Positions 35,800 to 44,621 are shown, counted from the stretch's first letter. The stretch: 64,000 nucleotides of DNA from JAAELZ01 sp965223465 (GCA_965223465.1 OZ245025.1:3162001-3226000), one strand, 5' to 3'. The notes: generated from the letters alone by a model not told the origin. Translations and numbers: made by a program.

Positions 35800-36669
35800 A
35801 TGTTGAACATCAATACAAGCCTACTATTAAGACTATGGCGCGTGGTAAAAACCATTCCATCGCGCCTATCCAGCGGGCGTTATTTCCGGGTGGCGGCAGC
35901 GCTGTCATTTTCCAGTGTGTTAGCGTTAGTGCCATTGTTGACGGTCGTTTTCTCGGCGTTGTCACTATTTCCTATTTTTGAGACCTGGTCGGGCGCGATC
36001 CAGAATTTTATTTACGGGAATTTTGTACCACAGCTAGGCGATCAAATTCAGGGCTATTTGCAGGAGTTTAGTGCCAACGCCGGGCAGCTTACCCTGTGGG
36101 GGCTGGTATTTTTGATTGTCACCAGCTTAACCCTGCTCGCAACCATTGAAGATGCCTTTAACGAAATCTGGCAGGTCAAAAGTGGTCGACATTTGGGGCA
36201 GCGCATTTTGGTGTATTGGACCATGCTAACGCTTGGCCCAATATTGATCGCGGTGAGTTTGTCCTTATCCTCCTATCTGTTTTCCTTGTCGGTTCTACAA
36301 GAACAGAATGTGGTGCTAAGCCTGAAGGCACAACTGTTGAGCGCCTTACCTTTTCTGCTGGAGCTATTGGCATTCGTGCTGTTTTACTACAGCGTACCCA
36401 ATTGTGATGTGCGCTTTAAATACGCGGTTATTGGCGGCTTAATTGCAGCTTTATTATTTGAGCTCTCCAAGTACGGCTTTGGGCAATATCTGGTTCACTT
36501 CAATTCTTATCAGCGAATTTATGGCGCGCTGGCAGTGCTGCCAGTATTTTTAATTTGGATTTATCTTTCTTGGCTGGTGGTATTGATTGGTGCGTATATT
36601 ACTGCGGCGTTGGGGGAGTTGCGAAAAACAGATGATCAAGACACATCTGCTTCTCGACTTGCACTGTGA
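35800..36669 (+). CDS. yihY: YihY-family inner-membrane protein
   Basis: 289 residues with six hydrophobic helices. Family hallmarks: AAALSFSSVLALVPLLTVVFS, LLATIEDAFNEIWQVK and YGALAVLPVFLIWIYLSWLVVLIGA. Once called RNase BN but that was not borne out; the role in the membrane remains uncertain. The arsC-wrbA unit lies on the opposite strand just upstream. An accessory island begins right after its stop. Confidence 0.93.
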   Translation: MLNINTSLLLRLWRVVKTIPSRLSSGRYFRVAAALSFSSVLALVPLLTVVFSALSLFPIFETWSGAIQNFIYGNFVPQLGDQIQGYLQEFSANAGQLTLWGLVFLIVTSLTLLATIEDAFNEIWQVKSGRHLGQRILVYWTMLTLGPILIAVSLSLSSYLFSLSVLQEQNVVLSLKAQLLSALPFLLELLAFVLFYYSVPNCDVRFKYAVIGGLIAALLFELSKYGFGQYLVHFNSYQRIYGALAVLPVFLIWIYLSWLVVLIGAYITAALGELRKTDDQDTSASRLAL

Positions 36670-36731
36670 TTGTGAAAAACTCAATATCGAACTTTAGTGA
36701 AAGTAAACTAAGTATTATGTTGCTCGAATTT

Positions 36732-36801
36732 CAACGAAGTTTAAGCCACCTTAGAGGCGGCAGAAAAAGTGATACCTATCAAAATCAAGTTGGCCGACCC
36801 C
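36732..36801 (+). pseudogene. Decayed copy of a RAYT 3' end
   Basis: Seventy bases, from CAACGAAG to GACCCC, align with 38194-38262, the 3' end of the intact RAYT gene, sharing CAGAAAAAGTGA, CCTATC and TCAAG. A frameshift and a lost stop (GGCCGACC in place of GGCTGACC) show decay. It marks a former RAYT unit or a recombination scar before the glycine-rich gene. Confidence 0.6.
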
Positions 36802-37218
36802 TTGGTCGCAATGTTGGCGGTAGCGGAATATCCGCCTGAGTATCGGATTGAGGGCTACGGTTCTTTTGGAGTGCAGGGTGCTGCCCATATCGGGATTGCG
36901 GGCGGGAGCTACTCCATTAGTAGTTACGTTGGCACGAATGGCGACATTTGTGTAGCTTCGACTGCTTGTGCAAGATTTGGTCCGGGGATAATGGTGCAAG
37001 GAGGTACGACTACAGGAATGGGTGTTACAGATGGAGGTGTAGGTAATGTGCAGGGCTTTTCAGGTGGAATAGGTGGAGATATTGGTATTCCAGGAGCTAT
37101 GACTGGTGGCGCATTGGGCGTAGGTGGTACAAGTGCGGGAGGAGTTAGGGGTCACGTAGGAACTGGGGCAGGTTTTTCAATCGGGGTTGATATTTGCTAT
37201 ACTTCAGAGTGTTGGTGA
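36769..37218 (+). CDS. Glycine-rich protein, possible orphan Rhs C-terminus
   Basis: 149 residues from GTG 36769. The first dozen residues come from the RAYT remnant; a start farther in is possible. The rest is glycine-rich: IEGYGSFGVQGAAHIGIAGG, CVASTACARFGPG, VQGFSGGIGGD, ending GFSIGVDICYT. In my reading this resembles the variable C-terminal ends of Rhs/RHS-repeat proteins, with no Rhs core upstream, hence possibly an orphan tail. This is family resemblance from memory, not a search. A two-helix gene follows 5 bases later. Confidence 0.5.
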   Translation: MIPIKIKLADPLVAMLAVAEYPPEYRIEGYGSFGVQGAAHIGIAGGSYSISSYVGTNGDICVASTACARFGPGIMVQGGTTTGMGVTDGGVGNVQGFSGGIGGDIGIPGAMTGGALGVGGTSAGGVRGHVGTGAGFSIGVDICYTSECW

Positions 37219-37223
37219 TGTAA

Positions 37224-37421
37224 ATGATTAAAGTTAAAAGTAGAGGCTTTAAGATAGCTATTGTTGGCTGTTGTATTGGCTTTTTAGGTGTATTTCTACA
37301 TCGGCAGGGTGGCTCAGACATTGGCTATGTTTTAGCTGTTATCGGTTGGATAATTGTGACTATTGGGTTTTTTATTCATGCTCGGTATGTATTTAAAAAG
37401 CTTAGGAAAGCGCCGAAATAG
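37224..37421 (+). CDS. Two-helix membrane peptide beside the Rhs-like tail
   Basis: 65 residues. Two transmembrane segments (IAIVGCCIGFLGVFLH and IGYVLAVIGWIIVTIGFFIHA) with a basic end KKLRKAPK. It starts 5 bases after the glycine-rich gene, so is probably co-transcribed. Small membrane proteins in this position can be immunity proteins for Rhs effectors, but there is no direct evidence for that here. Confidence 0.5.
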   Translation: MIKVKSRGFKIAIVGCCIGFLGVFLHRQGGSDIGYVLAVIGWIIVTIGFFIHARYVFKKLRKAPK

Positions 37422-37473
37422 ACGCGCATTTAGGATAAAAAGCTGGAACTAGGGTTACGAATTGGAATCAAGG

Positions 37474-37509
37474 TGAATCAAGGGGTCAGCCTGAATCAAG
37501 GGGTCAGCC
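37474..37509 (+). repeat. Tandem REP-like repeat before the RAYT gene
   Basis: Two perfect 18-base copies, TGAATCAAGGGGTCAGCC at 37474-37491 and 37492-37509. The core GGGGTCAGCC recurs inverted at 38253-38262, where it contains the RAYT stop codon. Similar motifs lie at 38605-38613 and 38657-38665 (AAAAAGGGGTCAG) and at 30421-30430. Confidence 0.75.
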
Positions 37510-37547
37510 AACTTGATAATTGATCCTCTTCGCTGTAAGGTTACAGC

Positions 37548-38258
37548 ATGGCCCGCTTACCCAGAATAGTCATCCCAAATCAACCTTTGCATATCATGCA
37601 TCGGGGCAATAATCGTCAGGATATCTTTGAGTCAGAGGAGGACATGGTTCGTATCAAAGAAGATATCGCGGTATCCTTATCAAAAACCAAATGTCAGTTG
37701 CATGCTTATGTCATCATGAGCAATCACTTGCATCTATTGATCACGCCCCAGGACAAATCGCAGTTGGCAAGTTTTATGCAGTCTATGGCAAACCGCTATG
37801 CTAGATATTTTAACGCGGGGCGTAAGCGGACGGGCACGATATGGGAAGGGCGCTTTAAGTCTTGCCTGGTGGATAGCGACAACTACCTGTTTGCCTTATA
37901 CAAATATATCGAGATGAATCCGGTCAAAGCGAATCTGGTTGCACACGCGGCTGAATACAAGTGGTCAAGTTATCGGCATAATGCATTGGGTCAAAACGAT
38001 AAACTTATCAGCGAACATGCTTTGTATTCCGACTTAGGCAGCGATGTTGATCAACGCTGCAAGGCTTATAAGGGGATATTTAACCAGCCTAATTCTGACA
38101 ATCAAGAAAGCCAGATTTCAAATGCAACGCTACGGGGCGAGGTGTATGGAAGTGATGCCTTTCATCAAGAAATTAGCGCATCGATTTCCAGGCCAACGAA
38201 GCTTAGCCTTCATGGAGGAGACAGAAAAAGTGAAGCCTATCGTGATCAAGCTGGCTGA
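37548..38258 (+). CDS. REP-associated tyrosine transposase (RAYT, Y1/HUH)
   Basis: 236 residues. HUH motif in MSNHLHLLITP (about 62-72). Catalytic Tyr in ANRYARYFNAGRKRTGTIWEGRF. The block YKYIEMNPVKANLV is diagnostic of TnpA-REP/RAYT. C-terminal GGDRKSEAYRDQAG. RAYTs are domesticated IS200-like transposases that mobilise REP-type palindromes. The gene lies between inverted GGGGTCAGCC motifs and its TGA falls inside the right one. Confidence 0.92.
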   Translation: MARLPRIVIPNQPLHIMHRGNNRQDIFESEEDMVRIKEDIAVSLSKTKCQLHAYVIMSNHLHLLITPQDKSQLASFMQSMANRYARYFNAGRKRTGTIWEGRFKSCLVDSDNYLFALYKYIEMNPVKANLVAHAAEYKWSSYRHNALGQNDKLISEHALYSDLGSDVDQRCKAYKGIFNQPNSDNQESQISNATLRGEVYGSDAFHQEISASISRPTKLSLHGGDRKSEAYRDQAG

Positions 38259-38262
38259 CCCC
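38253..38262 (-). repeat. Right inverted GGCTGACCCC of the RAYT unit
   Basis: GGCTGACCCC is the reverse complement of GGGGTCAGCC at 37500-37509. Its TGA is the RAYT stop codon. Together they bound a unit of about 760 bases. Confidence 0.65.
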
Positions 38263-38325
38263 ATGAATTTGAGGTGCCAGTTTTAATGGTGACGGCAGTA
38301 TGAGAGGATTCTTGGAGCCATAGAG

Positions 38326-38562
38326 ATGAGTGATTCAAAAATTGAAATTTTACTATCTAGCGATACCGAATATGAGAAACTAACCGCTGAAATATATGAT
38401 GACGGAAAATTTGTTGCATTACTGAATCAAGATGAGGGTGTTGATAGTCTTAAAATAGAGTTTCCTAGTACCAATTTAGATGAGGCTATGGTGTCGAGGA
38501 AGCTCGATCTTGAGGCCTTTGAGGAAGGGTTGAAAATAGCTAAACAGAAGATTAAGGGTTAA
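38326..38562 (+). CDS. Small acidic protein, function unknown
   Basis: 78 residues, acidic and soluble. Pattern SSDTEYEKLTAEIYDDGKFVALLNQ then LKIEFPSTNLDEAMVSRKLDLEAFEEGLKIAKQK. No catalytic motif or signal. Family name not recognised. It sits between the RAYT unit and further GGGGTCAG repeats, so it may have travelled with the island. Confidence 0.6.
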   Translation: MSDSKIEILLSSDTEYEKLTAEIYDDGKFVALLNQDEGVDSLKIEFPSTNLDEAMVSRKLDLEAFEEGLKIAKQKIKG

Positions 38563-38600
38563 CTAGAGTTCAACGGAAAAAAGAAAAAACAAAAAAGAGT

Positions 38601-38665
38601 AAAAAGGGGTCAGGGGGTGAATTCAGTTTCAAAGTGCGCCACTAGCTGAACAAAAAAGGGGTCAG
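38601..38665 (+). repeat. Two GGGGTCAG REP-like motifs
   Basis: AAAAAGGGGTCAG occurs at 38601-38613 and 38653-38665, in the 147-base gap after the small acidic protein. They match the core of the repeat in front of the RAYT gene and probably mark the right edge of the island. Confidence 0.6.
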
Positions 38666-38709
38666 TACCCAATAGTTGAACAAGCTGGCCGAGGTCCGCA
38701 CATTTTAGG

Positions 38710-40503
38710 CTAGTCCAGTAACAGCGATTGAATAACCGCCATGATACTACGCCGTTTTTTATCAACGCTATCCGGAACCCCATTATTATCGGTATCCGCG
38801 TCAAACTGATTGGGGTTGGTGCCAAATTCATATTCCTCTCGATTGGTAAAACCATCGCCATCATTGTCCTGTGAGGCATCTGCTGCGTTTTTAGGGTTTA
38901 AACCGTTTTGGTTTTCCCAACTGTCAGGGATTTGATCATTATCATCGTCTAAATCACACACATCACCCTGGGCATCGCCATCGTAATTGGCCTGATTGGG
39001 GTTGGCATTCTCGGGGCAGTTATCCTGTTGATCAGGAATGCCATCTTCATCACGATCATTGATCAGAAAGCCTAGGTTTCGCAGGTTAAAATTCTGTAAA
39101 TTAGGGAAAATTTGAAGAAGATCGGTATCATTTATCCCCATCCACTTGGCTAGGGTAGCGCCGTATTGATCCAGCGATTGAGTTGGTAGCATGGCATCGC
39201 CGATATCGTCATCGCTGTCGGCGGCGAGATCGGGTAGCTGGCCAATGACTTGGCCACCTGAGACTGCGCCTCCCATTACCATTTGATGGCTACCCCAGCC
39301 ATGATCTGTGCCATCGACATTGGTACCAAATGTGCGACCGAATTCTGAAGCGGTAAAGGTAGTGACGCTATTGTATTTTGCGATGGATTTGCTATCCAGT
39401 TCGCGCATGGTTTGATCAAAACTATACAGTGCCTCGTCAAGAATTCCCAGTTGATTAGCATGGTCCGGCTCCTGATTTCCATGGGTATCAAACCCGCCCA
39501 ACGAGACAAAGAATATTTGGCGTTTCATGCCCAAATGTTCGCGCGCGTATATCATTCTGGCGACCATGCGGAGTTGTTTGGCCAGGGAGTTATTCTCGTC
39601 ATATTCGGTGGTAATCAGGCTTTGATCACCATCCATACTCTGTGCCAGCGCATCTTGGACCACGCTGATACGTTGCTTGGTGCGCTCTACGCTTTGTTGA
39701 AACTGTTGTTCGAACGCATGGCCGGATTGTATGGCCAGAATCTGGTTCCAGGCATCACTACGACTGACTTCCCAGCGAGGCCAGCTATGGTGGGATAAAT
39801 ACCTGAAGCTTTCCAACCCCGAGCTGCTGTTAAGTGCCATAGCGATGGTATTTTGCGCGCGCAATAATTTGCTTTCTCCGCTGATCGACATACTGAGTGG
39901 CACGTTGGCATTGCTGTTAGTCAGACTTAACAGATCCGCCATGCTGCCGCCCCAGCCCTGATTGACACCGGTTGCACTGGTACCCGAAATACCGGTCTGC
40001 CAGAAGTCCTGTTGATCACTGTGAGAAAACAGCGCAGTCGGAACTTGCGCGTTTCCGTTACCATGACGTTGATCAAGATATTGTTGTTTGGTTAAGGGTT
40101 CAATCAAGGCGCCCACGTTGCTGATGACGGCTAGATCACCGCGTTGATATAGATTGGTTGTGTTTGCCATCACGTTGTAAAAACCGTATGGGATGCCCCC
40201 AACGGGGAGAATCTGCGACTGCGGAATAGCAAGTTCTTTACGCAAATCCAGATAGTTAGAATAGGCAGGTGATCCGGTGGGAATAAACATATTGAACGCG
40301 TCATTACCCCCGAATAAAAACACACAGACCAGGCTTTTATAATCAGTTAAAGAGGCATAATCACCCGGTGCCGCCAGAACATCATTCATCAAGCTAAATT
40401 TGCCCATCTGGCTGGCTAAACCAGAGCCAGCGGTCAGCAGGCCCAGGGATTTAAGCAGGTTCCTGCGTTGTAAGTTGGTGAGTTTTGAAGTTGGCGCGCT
40501 CAT
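38710..40503 (-). CDS. DUF1501 secreted protein with thrombospondin type-3 repeats
   Basis: 597 residues. Tat-like leader LQRRNLLKSLGLLTAGSGL. DUF1501 domain (about 50-470) with VCVFLFGGNDAFNMFIP, SLGGFDTHGNQ and TASEFGRTFGTN, of the alkaline-phosphatase-like (sulfatase-fold) group. The C-terminus (about 490-580) has Asp-rich Ca2+ repeats: DRDEDGIPDQQDNCP, DLDDDNDQIPDSWEN, SQDNDGDGFTNREEYEFGTNP and DADTDNNGVPDSVDKKRR. The repeats end in a basic, then hydrophobic tail. It overlaps the DUF1800 gene by 4 bases; the pair is recurrent. Confidence 0.9.
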   Translation of the reverse strand: MSAPTSKLTNLQRRNLLKSLGLLTAGSGLASQMGKFSLMNDVLAAPGDYASLTDYKSLVCVFLFGGNDAFNMFIPTGSPAYSNYLDLRKELAIPQSQILPVGGIPYGFYNVMANTTNLYQRGDLAVISNVGALIEPLTKQQYLDQRHGNGNAQVPTALFSHSDQQDFWQTGISGTSATGVNQGWGGSMADLLSLTNSNANVPLSMSISGESKLLRAQNTIAMALNSSSGLESFRYLSHHSWPRWEVSRSDAWNQILAIQSGHAFEQQFQQSVERTKQRISVVQDALAQSMDGDQSLITTEYDENNSLAKQLRMVARMIYAREHLGMKRQIFFVSLGGFDTHGNQEPDHANQLGILDEALYSFDQTMRELDSKSIAKYNSVTTFTASEFGRTFGTNVDGTDHGWGSHQMVMGGAVSGGQVIGQLPDLAADSDDDIGDAMLPTQSLDQYGATLAKWMGINDTDLLQIFPNLQNFNLRNLGFLINDRDEDGIPDQQDNCPENANPNQANYDGDAQGDVCDLDDDNDQIPDSWENQNGLNPKNAADASQDNDGDGFTNREEYEFGTNPNQFDADTDNNGVPDSVDKKRRSIMAVIQSLLLD

Positions 40504-42245
40504 TGTTGCACCATATATTCATGAGAATTTGCAATCAGCATAATTGCATCTTCGAGTTTTGGCCGGTTACCTTCCATGCCCGCAGGAAAATCAGGGCTGT
40601 TCAAATGATTCAAGATAATACTGCGCATTTGGCTGGACATCTCGCCGCTTAGCAGTAGTAAATCGAGTGTATCGAGCATCTGTTCGGGGTTATCAGCCCA
40701 GCTTAGTTCATCTTCCAAATCGAGCGTGCTACGGGTTGTGTTATCGGCGTAGCGATCACTATTTTGGATCGCCCAATTGATAATATTCGCAGTGTTGACA
40801 ACTTTTTCCTCGGTGGCAATCTGAAATTCAGGGGCCACTAAATCGGCGTCGCCAATTGGGCCTTGTGGCGAGTAACTAGGCAGGTAAAAATTAAATACTG
40901 AGGGGGCGTCAAGTGGGCCCTGGCCGGTATCATCTCTGAAATTGGGTAGCCACCAGGTGAGCCTTAGCAGGCCGTAATCGCCTTGTCCACAGGTGGCTTC
41001 TGGTGGGTATAAGGGCCCTTCATAGATACGCTCTACTACACCAAAGGCACGCAGGAGATGGGTGTAGCGAATGAGGGGCTCACGTAATTTGCCAAAATTT
41101 TCCGAGGCCTGGTGGGTGTTGCGAGCTTCGGGGTCTAACAGTATCGCTCGTATGACCGCCTGGAGATCTCCCCGAACACCGTTTCCGTTATCATTAAACG
41201 CGCTTGCCACGCGGCTAATATACGCAGGGCTGGGGTTGCTGGTGACCAATCGTTGGATCAGTTGTTTGCCGATAAATGGTCCAACGTTCGGGTGGTTGAA
41301 AATATTGTTGATCGCACTGTCAATGTCCTCCTCAGGGGTTTGGTCAGCAGGAACATATTCTCCATTTAGCAAGGTTTTATCGCCATATTCGTGAAAGGTC
41401 TCGGAGTAAGCATTGCCAGGAATGGAAGATACCATCGGGCTGGTCGTGTCGCCTCTGCGCCACCAATATTCGACGCCATCATAAAACCACCCCGTGAATA
41501 TACGTGCAAATTGCTTTATATCGTCCTGGTCGTAGGTGGGTATCGGGTTTCCCTGACCATCTAGTTGTATACTTCCATCCTGGTTGAGCTGATGTATACC
41601 GATAGAAAAAAGTTGCAGAATTTCGCGCGCATAATTTTCATCCGGGTGGATATTCTCTTCCGGCACCTCTTTATGATTTTTAATGTGACTTAACCATTCT
41701 CCCATTATCGGATGCAAAGTCACTTCTTTAAGCAAATCGCGATAATTGCCAAAGGCATTGCGTTGCAGCACATCGTAATAATCAGCCAGACCAAATTGAA
41801 ACTGGCCCAGACCACCTGCTTCAGAAACCACCAGAATTTGACTCAGCGCAAATGCAACTCGTTGGCGTAGCTGATCCGGCGCGTTGATCGCCTGATGCCA
41901 CCAGATGTGATGACGCGCATAGTTATTACTGGTCTCATCAAAACCCTCTGCATCAACTTCATCGCACATTTTGGTAGTGAGTGCGCGGAGTTGAGGTAGT
42001 TGTAGATTTACCGGTAGTGCAAATTGATTACTAATCCATGTATTGTAGTTACCTAGACTAGCCAGCGCATCGATCTCCGTTTGGGTGGCACCAAAGGTCG
42101 CCTGATTGAGAAATCGGGCGGCTTCATTGAGTAAAATCTGTGCATATGCAATTCCAGCTAACGAGTTCCAGAGTATAAAGATAATGGCGTAGCGCAGTAC
42201 TCGGGGGCGAAAATTAATCTTGCGTAGGTGAAGCATTTTAGTCAA
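40500..42245 (-). CDS. DUF1800 secreted protein
   Basis: 581 residues. N-terminal signal region VLRYAIIFILWNSLAGIAYAQ. Then the DUF1800 pattern: RFLNQATFGATQTEID, RQRVAFALSQILVVSE, YADYY-like NAFGNYRDLLKEVTLHP, EDFE-like NYAREILQLFSIG, and FARIFTGWFYDG. The C-terminal part has KLREPLIRYTHLLRAFG and PPSVFNFYLP-type DAPSVFNFYLPSYSP. DUF1800-DUF1501 pairs are widespread; their role is unproven and may relate to the cell envelope. Start at 42245, overlapping gene downstream. Confidence 0.9.
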   Translation of the reverse strand: MTKMLHLRKINFRPRVLRYAIIFILWNSLAGIAYAQILLNEAARFLNQATFGATQTEIDALASLGNYNTWISNQFALPVNLQLPQLRALTTKMCDEVDAEGFDETSNNYARHHIWWHQAINAPDQLRQRVAFALSQILVVSEAGGLGQFQFGLADYYDVLQRNAFGNYRDLLKEVTLHPIMGEWLSHIKNHKEVPEENIHPDENYAREILQLFSIGIHQLNQDGSIQLDGQGNPIPTYDQDDIKQFARIFTGWFYDGVEYWWRRGDTTSPMVSSIPGNAYSETFHEYGDKTLLNGEYVPADQTPEEDIDSAINNIFNHPNVGPFIGKQLIQRLVTSNPSPAYISRVASAFNDNGNGVRGDLQAVIRAILLDPEARNTHQASENFGKLREPLIRYTHLLRAFGVVERIYEGPLYPPEATCGQGDYGLLRLTWWLPNFRDDTGQGPLDAPSVFNFYLPSYSPQGPIGDADLVAPEFQIATEEKVVNTANIINWAIQNSDRYADNTTRSTLDLEDELSWADNPEQMLDTLDLLLLSGEMSSQMRSIILNHLNSPDFPAGMEGNRPKLEDAIMLIANSHEYMVQQ

Positions 42246-42461
42246 TTATTGTTATACGCCCGCTAGTCAATACTTAGGTATTTAAGGCATATATTTCGTT
42301 ATTGTGGCGATACAGACACGCTGGTGAATAGATGCTAACAATTACTTACAAAACTGAAAATGAACGAAAGGCCAGCATAGACCGTAAAATTGCGCTTACC
42401 TTATATAAATATGCGCTGGGTATAACGTGACATTTGTGCTCGCTAGCGGTATAAAGCGGCC

Positions 42462-43214
42462 ATGAATATACTGCTAAGTAACGATGATGGTTATCTTGCG
42501 CCGGGGTTGGTGGCGCTACGCGAAGCACTTGCACCGCTCGCCCGGCTTTGGGTTGTAGCACCCGAGCGTAACCATAGCGGCGCCAGCAACTCCTTGACGC
42601 TTGATCGCCCGCTGCGCGTCAATCAGATTCAGCCTGATTTTTATTCGGTCAACGGGACGCCGGCCGATTGTGTCCATATCGCCTTGACCGATTTATTGGA
42701 TAGCAAGCCTGATCTGGTGGTTTCAGGTATCAATAGCGGGGCCAATTTAGGAGATGATACGCTTTATTCCGGTACGGTAGCGGCTGCGATGGAAGGGCGT
42801 TTTTTGGGGCTACCAGCGATTGCCGTTTCCTTGGCTGGGCGTAAAGTAAAATACTTTGAAACTGCGGGTAGAATCGTGAGTGATTTGGTGCGTAAGCTCG
42901 ATACCCAACCACTACCGGCGGATATTTTACTTAATATCAATGTGCCCGACGTTCCTGAAGATAAACTTATGGGCGTGCGCGCAACCAAACTGGGAACCCG
43001 CCGCGCACCCTCACCGGCCGTTAAAGCGTACGACCCAAACGGGGATGAAGTCTATTGGATTGGGCCTGCGGGAAGGGCACGAAATAAACAAGAAGGTACC
43101 GATTTTGCAGCGATTATCGCGGGCTATGCTTCAATTACACCGCTACAGTTTGATTTGACTCATCATCGGCGCGTGGATCATCTTGCCGACTGGTTATCCG
43201 GGGAGTCGTGGTGA
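42462..43214 (+). CDS. surE: 5'/3'-nucleotidase SurE
   Basis: 250 residues. Metal site LLSNDDGYLAPGLVAL and AP-NHSGASNSLTL; further VSGINSGANLGDDTLYSGTV-type block (SGINSGANLGDD, SGTVAAAMEG). Nucleoside monophosphate phosphatase linked to stress survival. First gene of surE-pcm-yqaA, overlapping pcm by 7 bases. The usual followers nlpD and rpoS are missing here. Confidence 0.97.
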   Translation: MNILLSNDDGYLAPGLVALREALAPLARLWVVAPERNHSGASNSLTLDRPLRVNQIQPDFYSVNGTPADCVHIALTDLLDSKPDLVVSGINSGANLGDDTLYSGTVAAAMEGRFLGLPAIAVSLAGRKVKYFETAGRIVSDLVRKLDTQPLPADILLNINVPDVPEDKLMGVRATKLGTRRAPSPAVKAYDPNGDEVYWIGPAGRARNKQEGTDFAAIIAGYASITPLQFDLTHHRRVDHLADWLSGESW

Positions 43215-43873
43215 ATCGCACTGGTGTCGGCATGACTTCCGCCAGAACGCGGCAACGACTCATAGATCGTATGCGCGCCCAGGGGATTGACGATGAAGCT
43301 GTTTTGGAGGTCATGTTAGAAACCCCTAGACATTTATTTCTAGATGAGGCGCTTGGCCATTTGGCCTACGAAGACAGACCACTTTCCATAGGCCATCAGC
43401 AAACCATATCGCAACCCTATATCGTGGCACTCATGACGCAACTCGTAATGGCGAGCGACGCGAGCGTAAAGCGGGTTTTGGACATCGGTACGGGGTGCGG
43501 GTATCAGGCGGCGATTTTGTCACAATTGGCAGATTGGGTGTTTACGGTTGAGCGAATTGAGGCTTTATCGCTCGAATCACGGGAACGATTACAGTTACTG
43601 GATTATAAAAACATCTCTTATCTGTGTGGGGACGGCTATAAGGGGTGGCCGAACAAAGGTCCATATGATGCCATTATCGTTGCCGCTGCAGCACCAGACG
43701 TGCCAGAAACACTTAAAGATCAGCTCGCGATGGGAGGGCGTTTGGTTATTCCTGTTGGTGGTGACGAAGTGCAGTCTTTGCGTTTGATTGAGCGAACGCG
43801 CAATGGGTTTACCGAGCAGACGCATGGTTTAGTCAGGTTCGTACCCTTGGTTAATGAGTCTGAATCTCAGTGA
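43208..43873 (+). CDS. pcm: Protein-L-isoaspartate O-methyltransferase
   Basis: 221 residues from GTG 43208; GTG 43211 or ATG 43238 are alternatives. SAM motif LDIGTGCGYQAAILSQ. The family-typical ISQPYIVALMTQ, VFTVERIEAL and GLVRFVPLV are also seen. It methylates isoaspartyl residues to start their repair. Overlaps surE at its start and yqaA at its end. Confidence 0.95.
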   Translation: MVNRTGVGMTSARTRQRLIDRMRAQGIDDEAVLEVMLETPRHLFLDEALGHLAYEDRPLSIGHQQTISQPYIVALMTQLVMASDASVKRVLDIGTGCGYQAAILSQLADWVFTVERIEALSLESRERLQLLDYKNISYLCGDGYKGWPNKGPYDAIIVAAAAPDVPETLKDQLAMGGRLVIPVGGDEVQSLRLIERTRNGFTEQTHGLVRFVPLVNESESQ

Positions 43874-44451
43874 AACTGTTTACCTCACTGTATGATCGAG
43901 TGTTGCAATGGGCAAAGCACCCCCATGCTGAGCGATATTTGGCGGCGGTTAGCTTTGCAGAATCATCCTTTTTCCCTATTCCCACCGTGTTTATGATGGC
44001 CCCCATGGCGCTGGCCAAACCTGAAAGAGCTTGGTGGCTGGCTGCATTTACCACCGTTTTTTCTGTATTAGGGGGCGTAGCAGGGTATTTTATCGGCGCG
44101 TATTTGTTCGATGCGGTTGGGCAACCGATTATTGAGTTTTACCATGCTAGCGATAAATTTGAGCAACTTAAGGTATGGTTTAGTGAATACGGAGCCTTGT
44201 TATTATTTATCGCCGGGGTTTCCCCCATACCCTACAAGCTATTTACCATCAGCGCAGGCGTGCTCAACATGGCTTTGTTGCCGTTTATTTTGGCCAGTTT
44301 GTTGGGCCGAAGCGTGCAGTATTTTATCGTTGCGGCGATCGCCTATTTTGGGGGTGAAAAGCTTGAAACTTCATTGCGAAAATGGGTAGATTGGTTGGGT
44401 TGGGGAGTGGTCGTCGTCGCCATTATCGGTTTTTGGGTTTTTAAGCACTGA
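43870..44451 (+). CDS. yqaA: YqaA/VTT-domain membrane protein
   Basis: 193 residues with about five hydrophobic helices. VTT (DedA/SNARE-associated) features: AVSFAESSFFPIPTVFMM, GGVAGYFIGAYLFDAVG and LFIAGVSPIPYKLFTISAGVL, with the conserved FxP and PxPYK. Possibly involved in lipid or proton-coupled transport, not established. Overlaps pcm by 4 bases, ending the cluster. Confidence 0.92.
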   Translation: MKLFTSLYDRVLQWAKHPHAERYLAAVSFAESSFFPIPTVFMMAPMALAKPERAWWLAAFTTVFSVLGGVAGYFIGAYLFDAVGQPIIEFYHASDKFEQLKVWFSEYGALLLFIAGVSPIPYKLFTISAGVLNMALLPFILASLLGRSVQYFIVAAIAYFGGEKLETSLRKWVDWLGWGVVVVAIIGFWVFKH

Positions 44452-44612
44452 CCCGCCAATAACAATCTGATTCTTGGCTTTTAGTAAGGGTAAAAATACT
44501 AAAAAACAAAAGAGGATTACCAATTTAATTCTGATACGTGTCAAATAATCCCAAATACGGGCAATTTCAGGAGAACTATCCCATTATGAGGACGTAATTA
44601 GGTTGTTACTTT

Positions 44613-44621
44613 TGCTATAAT
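44613..44621 (+). promoter_or_regulatory. Extended -10 box before petABC
   Basis: TGCTATAAT (TATAAT at 44616-44621) is an extended -10, 89 bases before the petA ATG in a 258-base gap. No good -35 is seen, as is usual for extended -10 promoters. The rest of the gap shows no gene. Confidence 0.5.
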
